From: Gymnopus androsaceus JB14
Lineage: Eukaryota; Basidiomycota; Agaricomycetes; Agaricales; Omphalotaceae
NCBI GenBank assembly: GCA_009733575.1
Contig: ML769956.1
Coordinates: forward strand, 1-30,100
Direction: 5' to 3'
DNA: 30,100 nucleotides
Both the position numbers and the translations under genes were made by a program. Below the pieces are notes generated by a model. The model was not told the origin of the DNA. It worked only from the letters and a program-made list of their open reading frames with translations, and ran no database searches. The number at the start of each line of letters is the position of its first letter. Position 1 is the first letter of the stretch. This document shows positions 1 to 9,998 of this stretch, in pieces.

Positions 1-13
1 TAACAGAACCTAG

Positions 14-634
14 GATTATTGGTTCTGCGCAGTTCTAGCCTTAGCCGAAAAATCGGCGTATCATCGTCAAGGAAAAGACGAGACAGTTTCAACATTCTTT
101 GAACATTTCGAAGTACTAGTCAACACGGCACAGTACAACAAGGATGCACCACACGTTCTACAGAAAATAGAACGCGCGGTGAACAAACCCATTATTGATA
201 GCATCTATAGCGTCGGTAACCTTCCAACTACTTTCCAAGGTTGGAAGGTAAGAACGGTTGAACTCGACAACCTTTGGTGTCGAAGAAACAAAGCAACCAG
301 AAATTGGGGCTTCGGAAATACAAACTCGTGGCACTCCACCCCGAAAACCACTCCTCAAACTCAGGTGCAGGCACCTAAAGCAACCCCACAAACATCACAA
401 CCTCATCGACAGGATGGCACTGGTGTCACCTACGGAGGAAGTGGTCAACCAATGGAGTTGGATCAAGGTAGGGCACGAGGTCCATTCAAGTGTTTCAGGT
501 GTGGACAACCTGGACATATGAAGAGGGACTGCCCAAATAAGAGAGAAACAATACGTCAGGCGTTTACAACGTTGAATGAGGAAGATCAAGCAGAGCTCAG
601 GAAGCTCTGGGGTTTTGTGAAATCTCAACAGTGA
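14..634 (+). pseudogene. gag (capsid/nucleocapsid) of the gypsy element, 5'-partial
   Basis: This frame is open from 14, just after a TAG at 11-13, to the TGA at 632-634. The capsid part contains the stretch PTTFQGWKVRTVELDNLW, which resembles the end of retrotransposon gag domains (a Leu-Pro-Thr-Thr-x-x-x-Trp motif followed by a helix). A proline/glutamine-rich linker follows. Near the C-terminus is a CCHC zinc knuckle, CFRCGQPGHMKRDC (nt 491-532), with the spacing C-x2-C-x4-H-x4-C used for packaging RNA. No start codon is assigned because the frame continues out of the window across the TAG. Gag and pol are in the same frame but separated by several stops over 635-916. Confidence 0.85.
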
Positions 635-916
635 ACACAGGTCCTGTTGAGTCTCAGTCAGTTCCGGAAATGGACAATTCTATATATGTAGATAGTGGTA
701 TTTCATACACGATAAATACACCTGAATCTACTCCCATTTTGCCATCTCCAAAAAAGACTGAAAACCCTTGTAAAATTCGCTCTGAACTCTTCAGAATGGT
801 TGGTTAATTGCATACGGACATCGAACGACTCTTGAGCAATCGGAAAATTACGGACCTGGGTCCCTAATAACCGACGATGAGAAATAACGGATCAAACGGT
901 AACGGAAATAAGGAAA

Positions 917-3900
917 TTGTCAGTACCCGATGCAATTGAAGCAGTCAATAACTTCAAATGCAAACGTTTCGTAAGAGGTACGAAAGGTAAGGATCTTAAA
1001 CTATCAGTCATAATCGAAGACATCACGAAAGGCAATCAAATAGAAGCAGACGCACTTCTAGACTGCGGAGCAACCGGATCATGTATCAATAAAGAATTTG
1101 TTGAGAAACATAACATTCCAATCCAAAAACTTCCAATCAAAATTGCCGTATACAATGCTGATGGTACTTTAAATGCTGGCGGATCAATCGAAGCAATGGC
1201 AGAAGTTCGCTTAGTAATCGGGGACCATGTAGAAAGAATAGAACTCGGAGTTACCAACCTTGGGAACACCGATATCTTCATCGGTCTCGATTGGCTTAGA
1301 GAACATAACCCTAGTATAGATTGGACTAATTCTACCGTTACATTTGACTGTTGTCCCACTCGTTGTGGCTATATACCTTGGTGGCTAAATCCAGAAGAAG
1401 GAACCTCCCTCAATCGTCTGGAAGAAGGGGAGAGACTTTTCATATTCGATTGGGAAGGCTATGTCAAAAATCACGGACATATACGCACCATGTCAGAACC
1501 TTCTACAGCAGATCAATACGTTAAAGAACACCCTGCTGTATTTAACAAACAAGGATTTGACGAACTCCCTAAGCGACGACCATGGGATCATGCCATTGAA
1601 CTCACACCTGGTTCTAACCCTGTCAACTGCAAAGTCTACTCTTTGAATCTTGACGAACAAAAGGCATTGGATGAATTTCTAGAAGAAAACTTACGATCAG
1701 GTCGTATTCGTCCATCAAACTCTCCAATGGCTTCACCGTTCTTCTTTGTTAAGAAAAAAGATGGTGCTTTACGACCAGTCCAGGATTATCGGAAACTCAA
1801 TGACATGACAATTAAAAACTGTTATCCACTCCCTCTAATCCAAGAACTAATCAATAAGCTTAAAGACACAAAGATATTCACAAAGATGGACATTCGATGG
1901 GGATACAACAATATTCGGATCAAGGATGGTGATGAATGGAAAGCCGCATTTAGGACTAATCGAGGGTTGTTTGAACCAACGGTTATGTTCTTTGGTCTCA
2001 CAAACTCCCCCGCAACATTCCAGGCATTCATGAATCACATCCTGAAACGTCTCATTGATGAAGGACATGTAATAGTATATATGGACGATATTCTTGTATT
2101 CACAAACACTATTGAAGAACATCGTCGCATTGTACATGAAGTCCTTAAAATCCTTGAAGAAAACGGTCTTTACCTAAAACCAGAAAAGTGTACATTCGAA
2201 TCACCTCATGTTGACTATCTTTGGAATTATCGTCGGAAACGGACAAGTGAAAATGGACCCAAAGAAAGTCGAAGCAGTCAAAGACTGGCCAATCCCAAAG
2301 AAGAAACGTGACATACAATCCTTTTTAGGATTCTGTAACTTCTTTAGACGCTTTATTCGAGGATTCAGTCATGTTGCCAGACCACTTAGCAAACTCACTG
2401 GAAATGCAGAATGGTCATGGGGTCCTGAAGAGTTTCAAGCCTTCGAAACTCTGAAGACATGAATCGCTGAAGACGTTACACTAGTAATTCCCTTAGACAA
2501 TGGGAAATTCCGAGTAGAAGCCGATTCATCCAACTTTGCCAATGGTGCTGTACTATCCCAACAGGTTGAAGGAAAATGGAGACCAGTAGCTTTTAGATCT
2601 CGTTCTCTCAATGACATTGAACGAAATTACGAGATCTACGATAAAGAAATGATGGCTATTATGGATTCACTATCGGAGTGGCGTCAATATCTTATGAGCA
2701 CTCGAGAACCATTTGAAATATGGACTGATCACCAAAACCTCCAATACTTCCGTAAACCCCAGAAACTTAATCGACGACAAGCACATTGGGTTACGGAACT
2801 ATCCAAATACGAATTCGTCCTTCATCACAAACCGGGAACTTCTATGGGAAAAGCAGACGCTTTGTCAAGGATGACAAACCTTGAGACGGGGGTGAATGAC
2901 AACAAAGACATCGTTGTTCTTAAACCAGAATTTTTCATCAATATAATCCATGAAACCGAGAGTCCAGAAGATGCCATAATTGACAAAATCAAAAAATATG
3001 TCAATAACATGGACAAAACAGTAGTAGAAGCTTTAAACGGAAAAGACAAGTACTGGGTTAATGAACACAGTGGAATTGTTACATGGAAAAATCGCATCTA
3101 CGTCCCAAAGAACCGAGAATTACGAGGAGAAATCATACAGAAACACCACGATTCAATCCTCGGAGGACATCCGGGTCAATACAAAACATGGGAGTTAGTC
3201 ACTCGTGATTACTGGTGGCCGGGAATGGGAAATGACATTCGAAAGTATATAAAAGGATGTGAAAAATGCCAAGCCACGAAAATTCATCGAAACAAACCTG
3301 TCGGACATCTTAATCCCCATAATATACCATCTGGACCTTGGGAATTCGTAGGAGTAGATCTGATTGGGAAGTTACCGGAAGCAGGAGGATTCGATGCCAT
3401 TGCAGTATTCGCTGATCACTATACAAAGCGAATTAGACTTTTTCCCACTCATATGTCATTAACGTCAGAAGGCATGGCACGAATGTATAGAGAAAAGATC
3501 TTTCCTATTCATGGCCTTTTTCAAAAGATTGTACACAATTGAGGTCCACAATTCCACTCAGGTTTTATGAAAGAACTTTATAAACAACTCGGAATCGAAG
3601 CAAACTTTACAACGGCATATCATCCTCAGACTAATGGACAAACCGAAAGAACAAACCAAGAAACCAAACATTATCTTCGTTTGTTCATTAATTACCATCA
3701 GTCAGATTGGCACGAATGGTTACCCACAGCCGAGTTTGCATATAACGATCGAGTACACTCCGCTACAAAAGTTACTCCCTTCTTCGCCGACATGGGTCAT
3801 CATCCCTATAAAGGCACTGCGCCAAAAGAAAAATCTTCTAATCCCTCAGCCCAAGAGTTTGCCGATAGTATGAAAAAAGTATGAGACGAAGTAGGATCAG

Positions 3901-4577
3901 CGCTAAAGAAAGCGGCTGAAGACATGACTCGCTATTATGACAAAAAACATAGCGAGTCAAGAGAATACAGAGTTGGAGACAAAGTATGGCTCGAAGGAAT
4001 AAACATTACAACAAGTTACCCAATGAAGAAGTTGGATGACAAACATTTTGGACCTTTCGAAGTACTAGAGAAAGTCGGCCGTAGCTCATATAAACTCAAA
4101 ATCCCAAAAACATGGAGAAACGTTCATAATGTTTTTAACGAAGTCCTCCTCACGCCATACCATCCTCCACAATTTCCAAACCAACCCCAAAACACCAATC
4201 CACCTCCTGTAGAAATCGAAGGAGAAGAACCAGAATACGAAGTCGAAGAAATAGTCGATTCGAAGGAAAATAAAAGAAGCAAGAAGGTGTCGTATAAGGT
4301 CAAATGGAAAGGATATGGACCACATGAAATGACATGGGAACCAGTATCGAATCTCGACAAAGCAAAGGATGCTATTAAGGATTTCCATAACAAAAATCCT
4401 TCGAAACCACGCTCAAAAGACATTCAAAAACTCGAAATACCCATGTCATTATTTCCTAAACACCTTTTCCATCCCATTCCTGAATCATTAACGACACCCG
4501 TTCCAAATTCCATACCAACCGAATCGATGACTGCAAAGCTTGCACAATGTGGAAATCGTGTCTTAAAGAGGGGGTAA
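917..4577 (+). pseudogene. pol polyprotein: protease, RT, RNase H, integrase, chromodomain (broken)
   Basis: Domains appear in order. The protease has DCGATG in place of the usual D-S/T-G (near 1061). The RT has KKKDGALRPVQDYRKLN and the YMDD box (near 2080). RNase H contains VEADSSNFA. The integrase has an H-x-H/C-x2-C zinc finger (about 3145-3280), core D in VGVDLIG and the conserved GPQFHSG block. The C-terminal chromodomain (about 4230-4390) includes YKVKWKGYGPHEMTWEP. The reading is broken by a +1 T in a short T run near 2220 and by TGA at 2461-2463, 3541-3543 and 3882-3884. The second integrase Asp, just before GPQF, reads Asn. The pieces are described, not joined. The first codon is TTG, so the true start is unknown. 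The chromodomain in such elements directs insertion to heterochromatin. Confidence 0.92.
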
Positions 4578-4994
4578 TGTTACGAACGTTCTTATCTTAT
4601 CAAACACATGGTATTATTCCTTATCATTTTCCTTTATTTACTCTTGTATATCTACATAAACGCGTGCTTGTTTAGATGCACGGCTGTACTAATTAGGTTC
4701 TGTCGATCAGAGTATGATCGTTTCCGATCACAACACATGCTAGCATGTCCATACTTGTACGATCGACCTGTCATTACTTATTGTCGTTTACTTGTTGTCT
4801 TTTATCGTTTCATGCATTGTTACCACACGGCTAGGGTATAGGGTATAGGGCTTAGGGTTTGCACTTTAGTATATATAGTAGTTGTAGCTGTAGCATAGTC
4901 CTTAGCTTCAATCTTGTCAATACCTCCTAGTTCTCAATATCATCTTCTCTTTTCCTCATCATTCTTGTCTTTGCCTAAGTCGGAAGTTGTGACA
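4578..4994 (+). repeat. 3' LTR of the gypsy element (end estimated)
   Basis: The LTR is proposed to start at TGTTACGAAC, right after the purine tract AAAGAGGGGG and the pol stop. I place its end at TTGTGACA (4987-4994), whose reverse complement TGTCACAA partly mirrors the start. An alternative end is CTGACA at 5026-5031. A TATATATA box near 4870 suits a U3 promoter, and 4832-4858 holds several TAGGG-type units. Only one LTR is in the window, so the ends cannot be confirmed by comparison and no target duplication was established. Confidence 0.6.
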
Positions 4995-7290
4995 CCTGGT
5001 ACCTCGTGTTGTGGGGAACTAGTCGCTGACATATAGTAAGAGTTCTTCCGTTTGACCCAGAATCAAATGAATGATGATGGGCATGTGTTGTGCTGCAGCC
5101 AAGATTTATTCAAAGTCCTGTCCACTCCTCTTTGCATTGCTCAGCAGCCCCTCCCTAGTGTCACCATCAACACTTCTGAAAGCAATGACAATGATGACAG
5201 CTTGTCTACCAGTTTGTACAAATCCACTGGATCCCACTCATCTCCTACCACTCCCCACTCAAGGTGATGCCTCTCTCACTGCGCGAGGAAGCTTCAAAAA
5301 AGTTGTAGGAAGGATTCAGTATTGGTAGGCCAGCCAAGGCAATCCAAGTGTCCACCGAGGATGCTGCACCCACTGAGTCTATCCCGGATATGGTCTCCCA
5401 CCAGTTGATGAGCTTGAGGCAGCCCTCGGGAGCGTAAGAGCTTGGCCCCCAAGAACTTTGCGACCAGGATCAGGCACAAGGCCATTCATTGATGGCCTCA
5501 GGATGCTAATGGGCACTAGGGAAAGGAGGGAGATTGTTGAGGTCTATTAATCAGATTCCATGGTACGTAAACATCTGTCTAGATGACTGGTAAGGATTTC
5601 TTTTTCTAGTCTTCTTTACCATAGTGTCTCCCTCTTCTTAGACATTTCTTTTCCTCTGACAATGATGCCTTTCTCTCTGTCTCTCTTATCATTCAACAGA
5701 CATTTTTCTGGTCTTTTTCTCCCTCCTCTTTCTCCTTTGCAGTCAGTCAGCGGTAGATAAAAGATATATATATTTGATGGCAAAGGTTTTGTCACTCCCC
5801 GACCCTCAAATGGAGTGAGAGGGAGGGCCTTGTATCTGACAATTGAACAAAAAAACGAGACTTTCTTGCCAGATCTTTACTTGATTTTACCATGCCCCTT
5901 ACCGGCACAGGTCAATCTGCCAATGAAACAGCTTCTTCCCCTCTATTAGCATTGCAATAGCATCTAATGTCAGTCAAACAAGAAACAATACCCAATATCT
6001 TTTTGAGAACTGCATCTTGCAAACCGCAATGGTTATCACAAACTCAACCCAACCTATTGTACACTCACCTTCACTCAAAGAGTTTGTCTCAAATAGCTTC
6101 ATCTTTTTGGTCTTACTGAGGATAATTATACCCTCCAGCTACTTGACAGGCAAAAGCTTGGTCTTTAGAATACCTTCTTCCTGTGCTTCCTCTGCTTGTC
6201 AGCACATAATCCTCACAAGTACACTGTGCCTGCCAAGGTGATATCAGATTTTTGTGCTATACTGGTGAGCTATATCCAATGAATGTTGACTGGAACATAA
6301 TTGCTATTCCTCAGAGATCAGATCCACATGAACTCCTTGCAATCCAACTTCACTTTGACACAGATTCAATTTTGTGTCATGGACCTTGCTTCGACTTGGG
6401 TATTATATCCTTCCATTTCTAAATGGACCAACATTGTCATATTATTCAAGATTTTTTCTCAAGCTGAGATTGCAAGGGAAAACATTGGCTACTTTGTTGC
6501 TAGCTTGTACTGGGCCTTGTTCTGCAAGGGCTCTTGCAGTGTTTGCATTAGCAGTGCTTCTGTTCTAATTGATGACAATGCCACCATGGGGTTTGTAGGC
6601 TTTTGCAATGTGCACAATGGATGGTTTGATTCTGTGTGAACAACACCTTGGTTTGATGTTGCCTCCGGTTTTACAGACACATTCTTTTCCCCTTCTCCAC
6701 TCTGTAATTATGATGTGGGCTCACCAGTTCATGTGGCCCATACCATAATACTGCTAGGTCAAATTTCTACTATCTTGTTAGTTTTCCCTTAACTGATGTT
6801 AGCTGTGGCAGATCCCTTGCCCAACTTTAACTATTGTATTAAACATTATAGATGGCTAGTTCTTGTTGGTTTACTTTGAATGATGTTGGTGGTTACATAC
6901 CCTTTGCCCACATTTGGCTTTCATAACTTAACTAGTAGTTTTTGTATTGATTGTTGAATTTAAACTTGGAAGGTGATGGGTCAGGGATTGTCTTGCATAT
7001 ATAAGCAAGACATTACTGGTACAATTGTGATTAATTGGTGACGCTTTCCTCCCTCTCTCTGAATCTTCCCTTTCAATACCCTCACATTTTTTTCTTCCAC
7101 CATCACTAAATCATTGAAGGTAGGATAAAGCATGGTGGGAATTCCAACTCGATACCATCTTTTCAGTGGTTGCTATGGCCTTCAAATCCATTATCATCTG
7201 CTTGCCAGTCTGTTATCAAATTGTACTGCCTGTGCCTTCATGGCACCACATTTTTGGCTGCCACCTGTAAGTTGAAAGATTTCAAACCAT
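4995..7290. other. Gene-free, CpG-poor stretch (probable transposon debris)
   Basis: I see no coding region with a recognisable domain or splice pattern in about 2.3 kb. Open frames are short (at most about 110 codons) and have no recognisable composition or motif. The sequence is T-rich on the plus strand and almost free of CG: by eye about three CG dinucleotides in 6001-7000. This contrasts with the gene region after 11.6 kb and suggests old, methylation-decayed repeats. No terminal repeats were found that would delimit an element. Confidence 0.6.
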
Positions 7291-7607
7291 TATTATCTGT
7301 ATACCACATGTGAGACCCAGTGCACAAAATGGATCTCAAACCAATGTATTCCAAATGTCTCGCACCTATATGTAGGTGGAGACCAAATGCGACCACCCGG
7401 GGTAACCGTGCCGCAAGGTGGGTCTGGACAGTAGTATGAGTGTTGTAAAGCCTCAGAGGTGCAAGGAACAGTGTACGGGCCACCCAATGACGTAATCAGG
7501 AGGAAGCGGGTGGTATTGTGGTCCGGTGACCAGAAATGAGTGGAAGCGGATGGAATATGGATGAAGGGGTGGTCCAAAAAGGTGTAATAAGTCCAAATAT
7601 GGATAAT

Positions 7608-7819
7608 GCAGGTGGAATACAGCAAATGCAGACGGAAATAGCATGGGAGCGGATGGAATGGGGTGAAAGCAGGCAGAAATAGTGTGGGAGTGGATAGCGC
7701 AAAAGTGGACAGAAATAGTGTGGGAGCGGATGGAATAGGGCAAAAGCAGATGGGAATAGCATGGGAGCAGATGGAATAGGTTGAGAGCGGATGGAAATAG
7801 TTTGGGAGCGGATGGTGCC
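7608..7819. repeat. Minisatellite, about 41-nt unit, 4-5 degenerate copies
   Basis: Copies begin with GGGAGCGGATGGAA or close variants at 7645, 7686, 7722, 7763 and 7804, preceded by a weaker copy near 7608. Three units are 41 nt; the one at 7686 is 36 nt because 5 nt are missing. Inside each unit the pattern AGCAGACAGAAATAG or a variant recurs, so the unit may itself be a doubled shorter repeat. It lies next to the LTR-like remnant at 7873-8371. The long open frames read through it on the minus strand are a by-product of the repetition. Confidence 0.85.
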
Positions 7820-7872
7820 AGAGGTTCTAGAGGTAGCAAAACCCAAATAGGAAGCTCCCGGGGAGCTTTGAT

Positions 7873-8371
7873 TGTAAAGTCATAAACAGAGATAGAGGAC
7901 AGTGAGCTCTGGACGTAGATTTGGTATCTATGGACAGAGCCTCGCAGTTAATGCAGATGACAGTGAGCCTTTGAACGGAGCTTGGAAGGCACAACTGGTT
8001 AGAACAGACAGAAACAGAGAGACAGAGACAGAGACAGAAGCAAAACGGGATTGATTTGGTAACAATGGTAATAACAGACTAGGGTACATGAACTTGGGGT
8101 GTCTACTTATATACTGTAGGGTGGCTGTGTAAGTCATTGGGAGGGCCTGATGGATGGTTATCAAGTGCGGGAGGCACCCAGAAGGCAGGATAACTGGTAA
8201 TCACATGTAGAAAGTGCCCGGCAGGCAGAATAAGTGGTAAATAAGCATGGGAAGCACCTGCATTTAGGTAAATGAGTGCGGGAGGTATCCGCGGACGGTT
8301 ATGGAGCGTGGGAAACATCAGTGAGCGGTTAACGAGCACAGGGAGTGTCCGGAATGAGCCAAGGCCTGACA
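7873..8371 (-). repeat. LTR-like remnant (minus orientation), boundaries tentative
   Basis: Read on the minus strand, the stretch begins TGTCAGGCC (8371) and could end CTTTACA (7873), giving a TG...CA unit of about 499 nt. It contains a TATATAAG-type box (plus strand near 8106-8115) followed by a pyrimidine-rich transcribed-type leader with CTGTCTCTGTCTCTGTCTCT (plus 8021-8040). Upstream of that box are about six degenerate repeats. This layout (U3 repeats, TATA, pyrimidine leader) is what an LTR shows, and no coding part of a retrotransposon lies beside it, so a solo LTR is likely. No matching flanking duplication was seen and the ends are guesses. Confidence 0.5.
8157..8356 (-). repeat. Six degenerate 30-40 nt repeats in the U3-like part
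   Basis: On the plus strand the units run roughly GGTTATCAAGTGCGGGAGGC, GGTAATCACATGTAGAAAGT, GGTAAATAAGCATGGGAAGC, TAAATGAGTGCGGGAGGTAT, TTATGGAGCGTGGGAAACAT and TTAACGAGCACAGGGAGTGT. Each is followed by a short C/G-rich piece such as CACCC or GTCCGG. The common form is T(T/A)A-x2-GAGTGCGGGA-x-G. Repeated blocks upstream of a TATA box in an LTR often bind activators; that role here is inference. Confidence 0.65.
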
Positions 8372-8888
8372 CCTGCTAATCAATTCACTGCATCCAGCGG
8401 CATCAATGGCCAATACTGCACTGCCAAAGCTGCTTATTCTGCAATGCCTCCAGTTATATTCCCACCACTAGTTCTCACAGTGCCTAGTTGTTTGTCATCA
8501 ATAGTCCTGATAGAATGCATGCCGTATTATATATGATAAAATCACATTATTTTTGGCTGCTTTTTTGCATGTTTTGACATCTAAGCTCGAAACCTAATAT
8601 ATATCCTGAAATTTGAATGCAATTACTTGGAATTTTGGTCAATCCAGTCTACTTCCTTGTAGTCTCTTAGAAGATACCACCTTGGGCCTCTCTGGAGGTA
8701 GGCAACATGGCTGCAGGATATGGGAAACATCTGCATCAGTAATATCAAACTGGAATGTGGTACCATGATGGTTGGTGGGCCCAATTTCTGTAATCCTTTA
8801 CAATGCTAGGTAAGTCTGTATGATTATGTTACAACATTCTACTTTGGTCAACACCATGTTACTGCATTGTAATGCATTTTACCTCCTG

Positions 8889-9152
8889 CATCAGCAAAAA
8901 CCGTTTTGGGCCCAGGAGGATCTAAGGTCACCTAGTCCTCTTAGGCAACCTGAGGCATCCTAGTTGGCCCAGGATAAAGGGTAAAACTTTGGACACCTCA
9001 GGTATCCTAGTCATCCTGGGGCATCCTGGGGCATCCTGAGGCATCCTGGGATGGAACTTTTCTTTATCCTGGGCCAACTAGGATGCCTCAGGTTGCCTAA
9101 GAGGACTAGGCGACCTTAGATCCTCCTGGGCCCAAAACAGTTTTTTCTGATG
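8889..9152. mobile_element. Foldback/MITE-like element with 91-nt inverted arms
   Basis: The left arm 8889-8979 and the right arm 9062-9152 are inverted copies that agree at 88 of 91 positions, starting CATCAG and ending CTGATG. Of the three mismatches, two are C/T or G/A changes at a CG site. The 82-nt centre carries four tandem copies of an 11-nt unit, GCATCCTGGGG and variants (about 9012-9050), and the same AGGCATCC theme recurs in the arms. The 9-nt word GTAATGCAT occurs at 8869-8877 and 9155-9163, close outside both ends; it may be a target duplication, although 11 and 2 nt lie between it and the arms. No coding capacity exists. The family is not recognised. Confidence 0.85.
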
Positions 9153-9163
9153 TAGTAATGCAT

Positions 9164-9998
9164 GACCGGAGGGTCAACAATTTAGTGATGGCCACATGTC
9201 TTTTCCCTGCAGTTGTCCAAGTTGTGTTGCGTTGTAGGGTGGAGGTTTCTTTCTTGTGGGGAATTAGGCCAACAAACAGGATCTTCCTCTTATCGTTGAA
9301 TATCATCCTTCCATCCTTTTCCCCCACCCATCCATTGATCTTGAACTGTACTGATGCTTTTTGGCATTCTCCCTTACCCATCCATCCATCCACCAACATC
9401 CACCAACCCTTCCTTCCTCCCCTTCATTTTCCAAATTCCATTCCTCCAATTCCAGTTGTTGTTGTTATTGGAGTCACTGAGTTGGTGCGCTCAAATTTCC
9501 CTCACATTCTTCTCAACTCAGCTTTGCTATTGCATATCATTTTTAGAGGAGGCTGTGCTTTCCTCAACAATCCTTATCCCAATCATCCTCGTCCTAATCT
9601 GAAAGGCTTTGGAAATTTGGAAAGAAATGAAACCCGTTGTAGAATGGCATTCGACTGGTGAAAGAGTAGTCCTTCAAGTACCTGGCTGGAGGGCATAATT
9701 GATAGATGATACACTTCATAAAAAGGTCTGCAAATGAATCTACCATGTATGCATTGGCGGGTTGCAGCATTGCTCATACAAAGTCAGAGCCATTCCCAAT
9801 AGAGCTAGTTCTTGCCAATGGTTCCTTTGCCTTTTCCTAATACTTATCCTTAATGGAATGTGTTCATTACAATGGGAACCTTTCGAGACTCAGTTTCTGA
9901 CTTTGAATGTACAGGAATGATTATGACAATATTTAGTTTCACATAATTTTAATACTAAACAAAGTTTCATATTTTACTTGCTATCATTAATTAACATA
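9164..9998. other. Intergenic stretch, no supported gene
   Basis: A plus-strand frame of 167 codons (9158-9661) starts inside the foldback flank, is rich in Pro/His/Leu/Ile and shows no domain. On the minus strand several short open pieces follow each other in different frames between about 9.8 and 9.2 kb, which could be exons of a decayed gene, but I could not assemble a convincing product. The last 100 nt are A/T-rich, up to the TA that flanks the Tc1 element. Confidence 0.5.

Larger units (their letters stand above)
1..4994 (+). mobile_element. Ty3/gypsy chromovirus retrotransposon, degenerate, 5' end outside window
   Basis: The order gag zinc knuckle, protease, reverse transcriptase, RNase H, integrase and chromodomain on one strand is that of a Ty3/gypsy chromovirus. 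A purine tract (about 4565-4574) precedes a TGT start at 4578, taken as the start of the 3' LTR. The 5' LTR and the beginning of gag lie left of the window. The copy cannot move by itself: it has an in-frame TAG near the left edge, three TGA stops in pol, one +1 frameshift and a changed integrase catalytic residue. Compared with the 5-10 kb region it still has a fair number of CpG sites, so I infer it is the youngest element here. The stop from 5' LTR to gag cannot be judged. Confidence 0.93.

Noticed and set aside
158..391. Minus-strand frame opposite gag
   Set aside because: Antisense shadow of the retrotransposon gag with no domain.
2200..2230. Programmed ribosomal frameshift in the gypsy pol
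   Set aside because: The shift is inside the RT domain, at an extra T, not between gag and pol, and the element has several stops; simple decay is more likely.
9158..9661. 167-codon plus-strand frame
   Set aside because: No domain, low-complexity Pro/His/Leu content, begins next to the foldback element, in a repeat-rich region.
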